Positions 36,021-46,030 of a stretch of DNA of 64,000 nt are shown one piece after another; within the stretch, counting starts at the first letter, position 1; every line of letters starts with the position of its first letter. The position numbers and the translations under genes are program-made. Under the pieces are notes generated by a model. It did not search any database. It saw only the letters and a program-made list of their open reading frames with translations, and had not been told where the DNA came from. Source of the DNA: Scilla litardierei (Eukaryota > Streptophyta > Magnoliopsida > Asparagales > Asparagaceae); the NCBI GenBank assembly GCA_030789695.1, contig CM061141.1:272459655-272523654 (forward strand). Reading direction: 5' to 3'.

Positions 36021-37532
36021 TTTACTTTTAAAATGCTGCAAAATACACAAAACCGAAGGTTTGATAAAAAACATTGCATTAAAAATTCTTAAAATATAAT
36101 TCCCACTTGAAGTGATAATAGAACATCCCATTTGGATAGTTCTAATTTCAACTCCCACTTGGAATGACATTTATAATTTGATAAGTTACTTTCGAAAAAT
36201 ACTGAAGATGTTACCCTAGAATTGGAAAGGTCACTACGTTTCCAATCACCATCTAGAGTAACTTTCAGTATTTCCCCATCACTTTATCAAATAAAAGTAC
36301 TCCTAAAGTACTTTGCAGCGGAAAAGTGTTTTTGAAATCGTATTTTTCAAAACGTATGAAAAACATATTTTTCAAAATTGTATATTTCAACCTAGTACCC
36401 TTATGATACTAGTGAAATATTCGGCACTTCCTGGCCATTTGCCGGGGATGAGCCGTATCCATGCCAAGGCCGGATTCTCCCTGAGGGGATTTTTCTGCAA
36501 GCCATTGTCGCCGGCTCCCGTATGGATCCAGGAGCTTCCCCCTGTATGTGAGAATTTTGCTGCAGACGACTTTCATTGGCCCCGTATGGGCTAGTCGGCA
36601 TGTTCGTGTTCGACCAAGGCCTTTTACCGAATTGGTCGACCAAAACTCCTGGATTGGTCGACCAATACAAATGATCTGAAACCCCTCCCGGCCAGGGCCT
36701 CTGCCCTGGCCGAGGCTGGCCAAGGGCCGGCCAGGGCCTCTGCCCTGGCCGAGGCCGGCCAGGGCCGACCAGGCCCTGGCCTGAGGCCAGGGCATTGGCC
36801 CTGGCCTTGGCCGAGGCCGGCCAGGGCCCCCTGGCCCTGGCCTGGCCCTGGCCTGGCCCTGGCCTGGCCTCGGCCAGGGCCCCCTGGCCATGGCCGAGGC
36901 CGGGCAGGTCCGGCCATGGCCATGGCCGGGCCATGGCCCTTATGGCCATGGTTGGCCACCCCCTTGCATGGGGTTAGCCGCACACCCCGCCGGAGCGGTG
37001 GCCGTGGTGGTTATTGGCCGTAGCCAACCCCCTCCGCATGAGGAGGGGGGATGCGTTGCCTCCATAGCCCAGTTGGCCATGGTGATCATGCACCAAAAGT
37101 CATCTTCCCCTATGGGAATAACTACCATCTTCTTCCTCGATGAAGCACCCGTTCGTCGATGAAGCACCCGTTCGTCGAGAAAGTAGTTATTCTCTAATGG
37201 CCGTGTGCCAAAATGAAAAAAATAACATACTTTAAAGTTCGTAAACTACACACTCCACATGAAGAGAGTTCACATTCCCTATGAATGGAGACTCGGCATC
37301 CATGAAGAGTGCGAGCTTGACGATATGAACGGTCGGTTCTTCCCGTCACGGAGAGTTCATGCCATATCCGTAATGACAGGAGACCCTAACGTGAAAAGAA
37401 AAACCGCTGCGTTCTCTCCGTCACGAAGCGTTCCTACCATATCCATAATGATAGGATACCCATTCGTGAAAAAGACAACGCCTCGTTCATCGGTTCGACG
37501 GGGCGGCGGTTTGACCGGGGCGAACCCGTATG
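36021..37532 (-). other. 5' leader of the 7.7-kb copia element
   Basis: Long untranslated leader between PBS and gag. It holds a GC-rich GGCCAGGGCC array (36685-36955), two direct copies of the palindrome ATTGGTCGACCAA (36631-36664), and a repeated block with CGTCACGGAGAGTTC/CGTCACGAAGCGTTC (37340-37440). Overlapping ORFs on both strands of the GC array are compositional. Confidence 0.7.
36685..36955. repeat. GGCCAGGGCC/GGCCTGGCC low-complexity array
   Basis: Irregular reiteration of GGCCAGGGC, GGCCGAGGCC, CCCTGGCC and GGCCATGGCC over about 270 bases. It is self-complementary throughout and far richer in GC than its surroundings. Confidence 0.92.
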
Positions 37533-37544
37533 GCTCTGATACCA
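37533..37544 (-). other. Primer binding site of the 7.7-kb copia element
   Basis: On - reads TGGTATCAGAGC one base after the LTR end; initiator-Met tRNA type. Confidence 0.9.
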
Positions 37545-37545
37545 A

Positions 37546-38096
37546 TGTAGGATCCTAACAAAACAACGTCATTAGGATCGAATAATGAAGTAGAGACTTA
37601 CACTTGCGTACGCGGCACAGTAATCTCGGAACTTCGCCCTCGGATTCGCCACAACGGTCGATACTTCGTCACAGAGGATCGAAGCAGAGTTTCACCGCCT
37701 AAATCTCTAATTAGAAGAGGATTTTAATGGAAGGGAGAAGAAGAACATAAGATGCCTTATGCAAACTTATGGCATGGAAAGTGTGGAATGAATGCCTTAC
37801 CCTTGGGTCCTATTTATAGGCTTTAGGGGTGGTTATTGTAGGAAATAACCAATTATAGGCTTATTAGCATATATAAGCACATTCATTTATCCTCTTCTTC
37901 ATTCACTTATCAAGTGCCTTTATGCACTTATAAAGTGACTTTTTCCACTTATCGATTGGCTTTTTCCACTTATCGAGTGGTCCTTTTCACACGAGAAAAG
38001 GTTCCCTTCGTGCACGCTTTCGTGCACGCGACATCTGAGGTCCGTATACCCTCATACATCCCCTCATGGGTGTATTCATGTCGTCCATATCCAACA
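37546..38096 (-). repeat. 5' LTR of the 7.7-kb copia element (551 bp)
   Basis: On + from TGTAGGATCC to ATCCAACA. TATA box on - at 37811-37818. It carries about 32 bases (CACGCTTTCGTGCACGCG region) that the 3' LTR lacks. Confidence 0.9.
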
Positions 38097-38101
38097 GCCC
38101 C
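38097..38101. repeat. Right target-site duplication (GCCCC)
   Basis: Matches 30380-30384. Confidence 0.85.
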
Positions 38102-38901
38102 TTCATTTTCCATCTTCCTATGCTGATTCAAATCTACATCTGGCTTATTCATGCTCGTCCGATCGAGTGGGGACTCGGTAGGATGAGGCCACGAGGCCCA
38201 GCAAATTGCTCTGCATCGCGCCCAGCTCCGCGTCCAATCCCACAGTTGGATCAAGAAATGGACGTGGCAGATTAAGCCACTTCGCCGCTTCAGCGGATCT
38301 CGCCCGCTCCTTCGTTGATGATCTGGCCGTCAGATGTTTATTGTACGCTCACGAAAGAGCCATGTCTCCCACATTTTTACGCCATTGGATAAGGACTGAA
38401 GCGCCCGGATGATGCCACGTGTCTTGACTTTTGAGCGGGATGCGTACGCTCGGCACCGTATTTCAATATTTACGGCGTATTTTGGCCGTATTTCATCATT
38501 TAATTCGTATTCTGCATTCAAATATTCATAGAAATTAGCATAGATCTCAGATAAATACGAATAAATAGTCGTTGGAATCGTGAGACTGAAATCTTCATGT
38601 TAAAAATACTAAAAGGGAAGAAATACTCAATATATTGATGTTTTATGTATAGAATAAGAGTTTTCTCTAATAATAGATAGTATTCTAAATACGATCGAAT
38701 TAGAGATCAAATAAGCATCATATACACACACAATGGCACTAATTGAGGGCATAATTATGCAATATTTAACTTGAATCATTAGGCAACATTGGAAGGGAAG
38801 TTAGTTTTGTATTATTGATCGTTGAAAAAGTTTTATTCATATAACACTATTCAACCCCCCTTACTGTTGTTTGCCATCCACAGGATTCAACAAATTGAAC
38901 A
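38102..38901. other. Unassigned sequence, perhaps ending in a copia-type LTR tail
   Basis: The left part continues the sequence interrupted at 30384. The last 300 bases are AT-rich and end with ATAACACTATTCAACCCCCC and GGATTCAACA, the usual look of a copia R/U5 end on +. No primer site follows and no partner LTR was recognised, so this may be an old solo or truncated LTR. No coding sequence supported. Confidence 0.35.
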
Positions 38902-40531
38902 TGATGTGATCGTTTTAATATTTATAACCGCAAGCGCACGGCATCGTCGTAGCACTTAACGGGTCATCCACAGGGAGGTTGTTAGACCGAGTACTAGCTA
39001 ACCCTGGGTCATGGTTAGCTATGTGGGTTGGTTTAGTGAGAATAAAATAGAAGGAATGCTCTAGGGCTAGGCATCCTCCTAATGAAGGTTGAGCATGTGG
39101 TTGAACTCGTTGTCTGGCTATCGAATCGATCTTAGGGTGAGGTTGTTGCACCTAATGTTGTCGCCTACCTCCACACTCTCATGATGCTATGATAGGGCAA
39201 CCTATGTTATCACCTACCCCCACTCTCGTGATGCTATGATAGAACTACCCTTCATGTGATGAAGCCAACTCTCGTTGGTCATCGTCACACAATGAGTTCA
39301 TGATACTCGACAAATATCCCAACTGGCGTTCACGCGAATATCGTGGATATAACCCCATTCAATGCTAGGAGGGTTATAGTCTATGCCCAACTGTAGTTGG
39401 CGACATAGATATTATGAATCGACAAAGGGTTTGAAACCCCTAGATTAGCCACAACTATCGTTGGCGACTAAATTGAGGAATCAATCTATGTTGATAATAA
39501 ACATCCTAAGAAAGACCCTAATTGATGATTCAATGGCCAAAAAATAACTCAATCCATATTCATCTACAATAGAAATCAACCACACCCTAGATGAAAATCT
39601 ACTCAATAGACATCATAGGAATTGCAGAAATAAATACAGAGAAACACATAAAAACATATAAAAGAGAAGGGGAGAACTTAGCTCAATAGAATAGCATACA
39701 AAAGCATCCAAATACACGAGCTTTTTCACGGGAAAACACAAATAAATTCTATCCTAACCCGACTCCCACTCCTAGACTAATTACAAAAGAAGAAGATGAT
39801 TAAATCTGGAGTAAAATCGCATCCCCCGTTGCTTATGGCACACAAATACTTTTATATAGCCCCCAAAACCCTAGGGTTTCACCCGAAACCCGACTCGACA
39901 TGACTGTGTCAAGAAATCGACACGGTCGTGTCGATCGAACTCAAATCAAAGCATCAATAATCCTTCAGAAGTTCCAGTTTGACACAGTCTTGTGAGAGAT
40001 CCACACCACTATGTGGTTGAAGAGTTAAAATTTAGCATTCTGTCTTGTTTTGTCTTCTGCGGCAATACGGTCGTGTGGAAATTGGGAGATCCACACAACT
40101 GTGTGGTTGAAGAGATAAAATTTAGTATTCTGTCTTGTTTTTTTTTCTGCAGCAACACAGTCGTGTGAATTTCCACACAACCATTTGCCTCTGGCCGTAG
40201 CTTCTTCATAAAGTGGCCCACACGACCGTGTGGGGTCTTCAAGTGGGCTCTGGGCAATGTTATTCCACTCGACTATGTGTAGTACCACACACAATCGTGT
40301 AGGAGGCCATTTTCTTCATTATTCCTTTATCGATTCGAGTCATGTCGCTCCTTTGATCGCTTTTGCCCTCACTCTTGGGTCCCCAAACTCTATGTTTTGA
40401 CCTGAAATACACATAGGAAGCCGAAGAGAAAAAAGAAACTAAACATTGGAAGAAACGACATGAAATGTGTGGTGGAGTGGTATGAAACGCATGAAAAAAT
40501 ATATGAAAATATATAAAACAAACACTCATCA
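38902..40531 (-). repeat. 3' LTR of an Athila-like gypsy element (1630 bp)
   Basis: On - starts TGATGAGTGTTTG directly after a purine-rich stretch (GAGGACAAGGAAGCG, then CACCTTGGGGTTTT), and ends CGATCACATCA. The end near AACCGCAAGCGCACGG...ACTTAACGGGTCATCCACAGG on + is the form I know from plant gypsy LTRs. The interior holds palindromes of the CACACGACCGTGTGG type. Confidence 0.7.
39890..40310. repeat. CACACGACCGTGTG palindromes and an 85-90-bp tandem repeat in the gypsy LTR
   Basis: Palindromic words: CGACACGGTCGTGTCG near 39910, CCACACAACTGTGTGG near 40090 and CCACACGACCGTGTGG near 40220. The block from GAGATCCACAC to about TTCTGCGGCAA starts near 39998 and again near 40086 with few changes. 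Confidence 0.8.
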
Positions 40532-42009
40532 AAAACCCCAAGGTGAACGCTTCCTTGTCCTCAAGGAAGACAAGAGAGAGTAGAGATTGGAGGGGGCAAG
40601 CATGCATACAATATGATATCGAGAATTTCAAAACATCAAGAATTCATATACATGGGTGAGTGGAGAATTCAGATTTTGAAAATTATAAGCATATCAATTC
40701 CTCTCTACCAATCAAGATATAACCTAGAGTATCATTTCCAGTAGGAATCAACACATAATATGCAAGATCTTGGTTATGCTCAAATCCTAGGATATTTCCT
40801 CTATCCCAGGCTAGGTTATTAGGATGGGAATCGGAACTAAGCAATAATCGAGAGAATAATTAATATCGTTTATATGATTTCATGCAAATCTTTCAAAGAC
40901 ATGGCTCTCACAACACGCTGTCGTTACTCGATTTGTGTGGTTGATAGAATTGCACATGCTTTTATTTCTATAACTACAAGTGATTTATTTATATATTTTT
41001 TTTTGTTGGGATTCCATTTGGTTTGTGTAAGGAGCGTTGGGTCAATGACTCACAGATCAAATGACCTTAGGGCATTTGGTCAAGAAGGAACACTCGGACC
41101 TACAAGCTCAAAGAAACTAAAAATCTGTATTATATGCACGCTCCTAAACTAAATCTTTCGGCGTGAATCCCCAATGCTTCATGAGGCACGAGGACCCGAC
41201 TACTCGATGTAGATGGAAGAACGATGCATATTTATTTTTTTCTATTCTTTTTATTTCTATATTTTTTTCAATCATGGGCAAGCTAAATAACTCCACTCAT
41301 CAGTACTGAATAGGCACGCTGTTATCTAATCCTATTAGATTGCTAATCATCATACTCAACTAAAAATTTCAGGATTCCTGCATAATATGGATTCCCAAGA
41401 CTAAATATAACATAGGCATGTTTCAAGTACTTCTATCTCAGATATTATGAGCATAAGCATAATAATCATATTATGTAAGATTTCAAACTAGAAATTAGCC
41501 ATATACATATATCATGATTGGCGTCGAGAAACTAAACAAAAAGATATGTAAATCTGAAAAATCTTCACTCAGAAATCCTTGCATATAATACGCTTGACAT
41601 CGTGAAATTCTTGATATGAAGACACATATATATACAAATGGATACCATATGATGAAAAGATGCATGAAATGCAAAATTTCGTTTTTGGTGTTTTTATGGA
41701 AAAAGACAAATATGATGCATAAAGAAAGAAGAAAAGGAAAGGAAAACAAAGGAAGAGTAAGGAAAATATGAAAATGAAGCATGAAATGTTCCTCCCCCAA
41801 GCTTGAACTGAGCATTGTCCTCAATGTAAAATGTGAAGTGATAATGTGAGGAGAAATGTGCGGGGCAACAGAATGTAAGTGGATGATATGAAAAGTGCAT
41901 GATGGTATGCAAGTGTGATGGAGGTGAAGCCTCCCCAAGCTAGAATGGTGATGTGCCATATATATGCTGGTAAAATGGAAAACAAGGGCAAATGAAATGT
42001 GGGAGAGCG
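40532..42009 (-). other. 3' non-coding region of the Athila-like element
   Basis: On - it ends with GAGGACAAGGAAGCG and a G-rich tract before the LTR. A second related motif, GAGGACAATGCTCAG followed by AAGCTTGGGGGAGGAA, lies at 41795-41830. Pyrimidine-rich on - around 41690-41780. No supported ORF. Confidence 0.55.
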
Positions 42010-43018
42010 TCATGATAAAGGTAATGAAGGGGTGTCATCCTCGGGTGATGGCGGGGGTGGTGAGAGTTTGAGTGGTAAGGTGGATGGAAAATGATTCTGC
42101 TTTCATGCTAATCATACACGACATAGAGCATGGTGTTCATCATGTATAATGTCTCACTAATTCCAGTCATGGTGTTCTTGAGTTCCTATACATTTCCCTC
42201 CAATATCTGTAGGCGTGTAGGAATATCATGGGGTGGAGAAGTGCCAGAAGACAACTATGTCCACCTTGTGGAGGTGGAGGAGAAGAGGGTGTGAATCTGG
42301 GCTCCTGGGTGCCCTCAGGATGAGTGGTATGTCCAGTGTAAGTGGATGGATATATAGGGATGGGCTGATGCTGGGGCAGTACAAGGGGTGAGAAGGTAAG
42401 GTCAGGGTCAAACGACCACTGCACAACTGCATCAATACATGTGCATGCAGGGTTCGGCAGGATCGTGTATGGAGTGTGTGCTGGTCCATGTAACCATATA
42501 TACTGGCCTTTCAGGTTGGATCAGATCATGTGTATGTTTGTAAGAACCAGGAGGTCAAGTGAAGTAGGCCTGGTAACTATGGCCATATCATCAAGGATCA
42601 GGAGGGAGATAGAAGGGTGGCGGGCTATCAAGGTGATGAAACTGCCACACCATTGTTTTCTATCGGTGGAGGAGGCTATGTAGATAAGCCTATGGGCCAG
42701 CCATGATCCGGCATGAAATAATCTACATGGGAAAATATACCGTTGGCTTGTACAACATGGGGCTGCGTCATGTCCCATAAGAATAGGAGCTCATACCGCG
42801 ATACTATGCCTATCTCTTCCTAACAAAATACTGTGTTTGTGAGAATGCGATGGGAGAGGCGTAAGCATGGGTGTATGATAGATGAGGCATTCGTTGCGGT
42901 ATGAGGGAAGTGCTCCATCCTAATGATTTGCACCCCAAATTGGGAGACATTAAAAGCATCAGGAAGGGAGCTAGCAGTGCCTATAGAGATTTAAAATATG
43001 GTGGCAGGCAAACGAAAC
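42010..43018 (-). pseudogene. Athila-like ORF1/env-like remnant, cut by a Sirevirus LTR
   Basis: Conceptual translation on - gives HPCLRLSHRILTN, then a stop, EEIGIVSRYELLFLW, HAGSWLAHRLIYIASS, FITLIARH, and a Pro-rich region (FTPSSPPPPQGG). The first block is the counterpart of HPCLRYAQR...LFHLMGM in the + remnant at 1860-1950. Stops and frame changes throughout. The 5' part is absent because the second-family Sirevirus LTR begins at 43019. Function in the element unknown. Confidence 0.55.
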
Positions 43019-43296
43019 TGTAGGATCCAAAACTATAGGGAAAAACACAAGAGTGGGGGTGAATAGTGCTTTATAAAACTTAATAAGGAAATTACACCAA
43101 ATTAAATTACCCTTATGCAACCTTAGTATGGAATAGAGAAAGAGAGCAACAACACATAGAATGCAAGCACAAACAAATGATTTACCCTGGTTCGGATTCA
43201 CCGAGTCTCCCCGACTCTGAGTCTCCCCGACTCCTTTGAATCCTACGCCATTAACACACTAGCAACCCGCTAGTGATTAGTATTTCCACTAAAGCC
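43019..43296 (-). repeat. LTR of a second Sirevirus family, left part (interrupted)
   Basis: On + starts TGTAGGATCCAAAACTATAGGG, with the copia-type GGGGGTGAATAGTGC. It ends at the insertion site of the complete Sirevirus and resumes at 55796. Together about 1959 bp. Confidence 0.78.
43292..43296. repeat. Left target-site duplication (AAGCC) of the complete Sirevirus
   Basis: AAGCC precedes TGTAATGCCC and recurs at 55791-55795. Removing the element restores CACTAAAGCCTACTAGCC. Confidence 0.92.
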
Positions 43297-45047
43297 TGTA
43301 ATGCCCTACCAGCTACTGCACAAGTACTAGAGGGGGGGTGAATAGTACTTTAAAATAATAAGGAGTATAATTCCAAATTAAATTGCAAACAACTACCAAA
43401 TCAATTTGCGGAAGCTTAAATTGAATGACAACACAAAATTAACAATGCTAACAAACGATGTTAATGGGTTCGGATCCACCCAAGTCTCCCCGACTTGTTC
43501 CCGGTGATCCTACGTCCCAACCACCCGGATCCCCTCCGGATACTTGAGTTAGAAACCCTAACTCAAGATTTCCACTATGAATATCTTGTGAAAAACCTTC
43601 ACAAGATCAAATCACACATGCAATAGCAAACGTGAATCCCACAACCCGGGATCACAACCTTCTCTCACAACCGAGAGAATCACAAAGCAATATTAAAGAG
43701 TTTAATATGAAATAAACAATCTTACCACAAAATCATATACCTTGAGTTTTTCTTACCCAAATGGTGAAATGAAGGATTTGAGGAAGATGAAGTCACCAAG
43801 ACCTAGCACCAAGGAAATGACCAGCAATCGGTGCCTAGGAATGATTTGGAGACTTGGATCAAGCAATAGCTTGAAGAGCTCACCAAGAACAACCTTCTCT
43901 CTAGATGGATTCTAGATCTAGAAATGAGAGAGAATGGGTTTCTTGTGAGGAAGAGAGCTTTTGATTTGAGTGAGAATGGCTATCTCTTTTGATCTCTATG
44001 AATCTCTGAATGGAAGCTCTCACCTAGATAGAAATGACCTAGGTTCGTATTTATAGGGTCCCATAAAAACAAGTTAGGTCATTCACCAACGGATAGAAAT
44101 CTGTGAGAATTAGTCGGTAAAAGAACAATCACTGACCGACTAGTTCATCAACTAGTCGGTCAGTCAAACAACGTGGACCGACTAAGTGAAGATCTGAGAA
44201 GAGATAGAATTTCAGACCTAGAAATCTAGTCGGTCCAAGAAGACTGTCTGACCGACTAGTTTCACAACTAGTCGGTCAGCCAATGAACGTAGACCGACTA
44301 AGAGCAAAAAGAATTAGTCTGAGTACAAAGTGACTTAGTCGGTCCAAGAACAAAAGTTGACCGACTAAATTGTCAACTAGTCGGTCACCAAACGTTCTTA
44401 GACCGACTAACGATAAACAGTAGCTTAGGAGAATTTTAGCATGAACAGTAAGTCACAACTAGTCGGTCAAAGAAGCATCACTGACCGACTAGTTCACAAA
44501 CTAGTCGGTCGGTGAGTCAACGTAGACCGACTAACTGTAAACAGTAAAGTCCAAGAAATTAAGGAATCAAACTAGTCGGTCCAAGAACAGTTGTCGACCG
44601 ACTAGATCACCATCTAGTCGGTCAGTACTTGTTCTTGTACCAACTAACATGCACATACAAGTCCGAATCGAAGCGCGACGCTTCGAGGAAGTTAGAATGA
44701 ACTTGTGCAAGGATCCTAGAGCTACGAAATGAGCGTAATGAAGATAGAAACGTAAGATATACTCAAGGCTTAACATTCTATATATCGAAGCTAAAAGACT
44801 ATAAATAAAACCTTAAAGAATGGTCGTTGAGAGCTTCGATTGAATCTTCATAACTTCCAAAGCGTCGCAAGAGCTTCAACGAAGCTTTAGGCATGAATAT
44901 GAGCTTTGGGAAGTGTTGAGATGTCGCTTTGAATGTTCTCGTGAAATTGGCGACGATCTCCAATACTGCGCTCACAAATTGTTAGTTCATGGATTATTTA
45001 TGTTTGCTCATCATCAAAACCAAATCCGGGGAGTCCAATATTCAACA
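43297..45047 (-). repeat. 3' LTR of the complete Sirevirus (1751 bp)
   Basis: On + TGTAATGCCC ... ATATTCAACA. TATA box on - at 44048-44055 (CCCTATAAATACG), just downstream of the palindrome array. Confidence 0.95.
44107..44650. repeat. Five nested-palindrome units in U3 of the 3' LTR
   Basis: Units begin at about 44113, 44226, 44335, 44458 and 44571 (spacing 109-123). Each reads CTAGTCGGTC.., GACCGACTAG, loop, CTAGTCGGTC.., GACCGACTAA, so each unit could fold into a long hairpin or cruciform. The identical array lies in the 5' LTR at 54850-55393. Confidence 0.93.
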
Positions 45048-46030
45048 TTCTCCCTCTTTTTGGTGATGACAAACCAACATAAATAATAATCAAAAATAAT
45101 GATTCAAATGTAAAATACTTACTCCCCCTGCATTGATGACACGTTAATTCCAAAATGAATATATATGAATTGCATCAATCAGATGAGTAAGATAAATAAA
45201 GAGAATCGATTTTTGAAATATCAGATTTTGAAAATCCTTATATATATCTTAACTCCACCTGAATCTAACATATCAAACTAGATTCTTGGAAATTGAGTTA
45301 AATTTTCATTTGCGCTATTTATTATCATTATCTCTCCCCCTTTGGCATTATCCCAAAAATGGGGGGGCATACAACGACAACAACTAGGGAAATGGAAAAT
45401 CCAACATCGGGAGTCGTAGACAATGACGATGGACCAAATTGACACCTAGGGAAAAATGTGGAAATCAAATCAAGGTGTGCCAAACTGTCCATTATCACAA
45501 AAAAAATAATCAAAATCATCAAAAATACCAAATAATTATTCATTTCTTGAATAAAGAAACATACTCTTCAATATTCAATATTCTTGGTTAAATTTGTGCA
45601 TGGAAAACAATTCTATACAATTATAGAATTTAAATCTATTTAACCAAGTTTTCATGCGTCGAACGACGTATTCACACATTATATGCATTGAACGAATATT
45701 AAATGTGCACGACGAATTAGGACAAAGAGAATGACGATGTATATATAAAAATGATAACATCATGAGTACATCCAAAGAGATATCCCAACGAGTACATCAA
45801 AATACAAACGACCATGGATATAAACATCAAAAGATACATCATCATCGTCAACATCAAAATACAACAAAATAACCATCAGCAACGTCATCCAAAGTGTATC
45901 AAAACAACCAACACCGAAACCCTGAAAGCTCAAAAATACATCAAAATAACTCTCAAACCCCATCCAAACCCAAAATACTCTCACTAAGATATATCATCCA
46001 AAGCGTAGTGGAGAGTCCTCGGAACAGCGA
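45048..46030 (-). other. 3' non-coding region and PPT of the complete Sirevirus
   Basis: The PPT on - is AAAAAGAGGGAGAA (45048-45061), touching the LTR. Further purine runs lie at 45122-45128 (GGGGGAG) and 45331-45346 (GCCAAAGGGGGAGAGA). The rest is AT-rich with CAATCAAAATC-like repeats; no ORF supported. Confidence 0.82.

Larger units (their letters stand above)
30385..38096 (-). mobile_element. Complete but inactivated 7.7-kb copia element
   Basis: Read on -: 5' LTR 37546-38096, PBS, 1.5-kb leader with a GC-rich array, gag-pol in one frame from 36020, PPT, 3' LTR 30385-30903, with GCCCC duplications on both sides. Domain order gag, protease, integrase, RT, RNase H shows Ty1/copia. LTRs differ by about ten substitutions and a 32-bp indel. 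Coding region broken by two stops and one frameshift. Confidence 0.92.

Noticed and set aside
36401..36983. Long overlapping ORFs in the GC-rich array (Ala/Gly/Pro/Arg repeats)
   Set aside because: Open in several frames on both strands because the GGCCAGGGCC array has few stops; no family resemblance.
44107..44650. CRISPR-like array of repeats and spacers
   Set aside because: Repeats are nested palindromes within an LTR of a plant retrotransposon, duplicated in both LTRs; no cas genes and a eukaryotic context.
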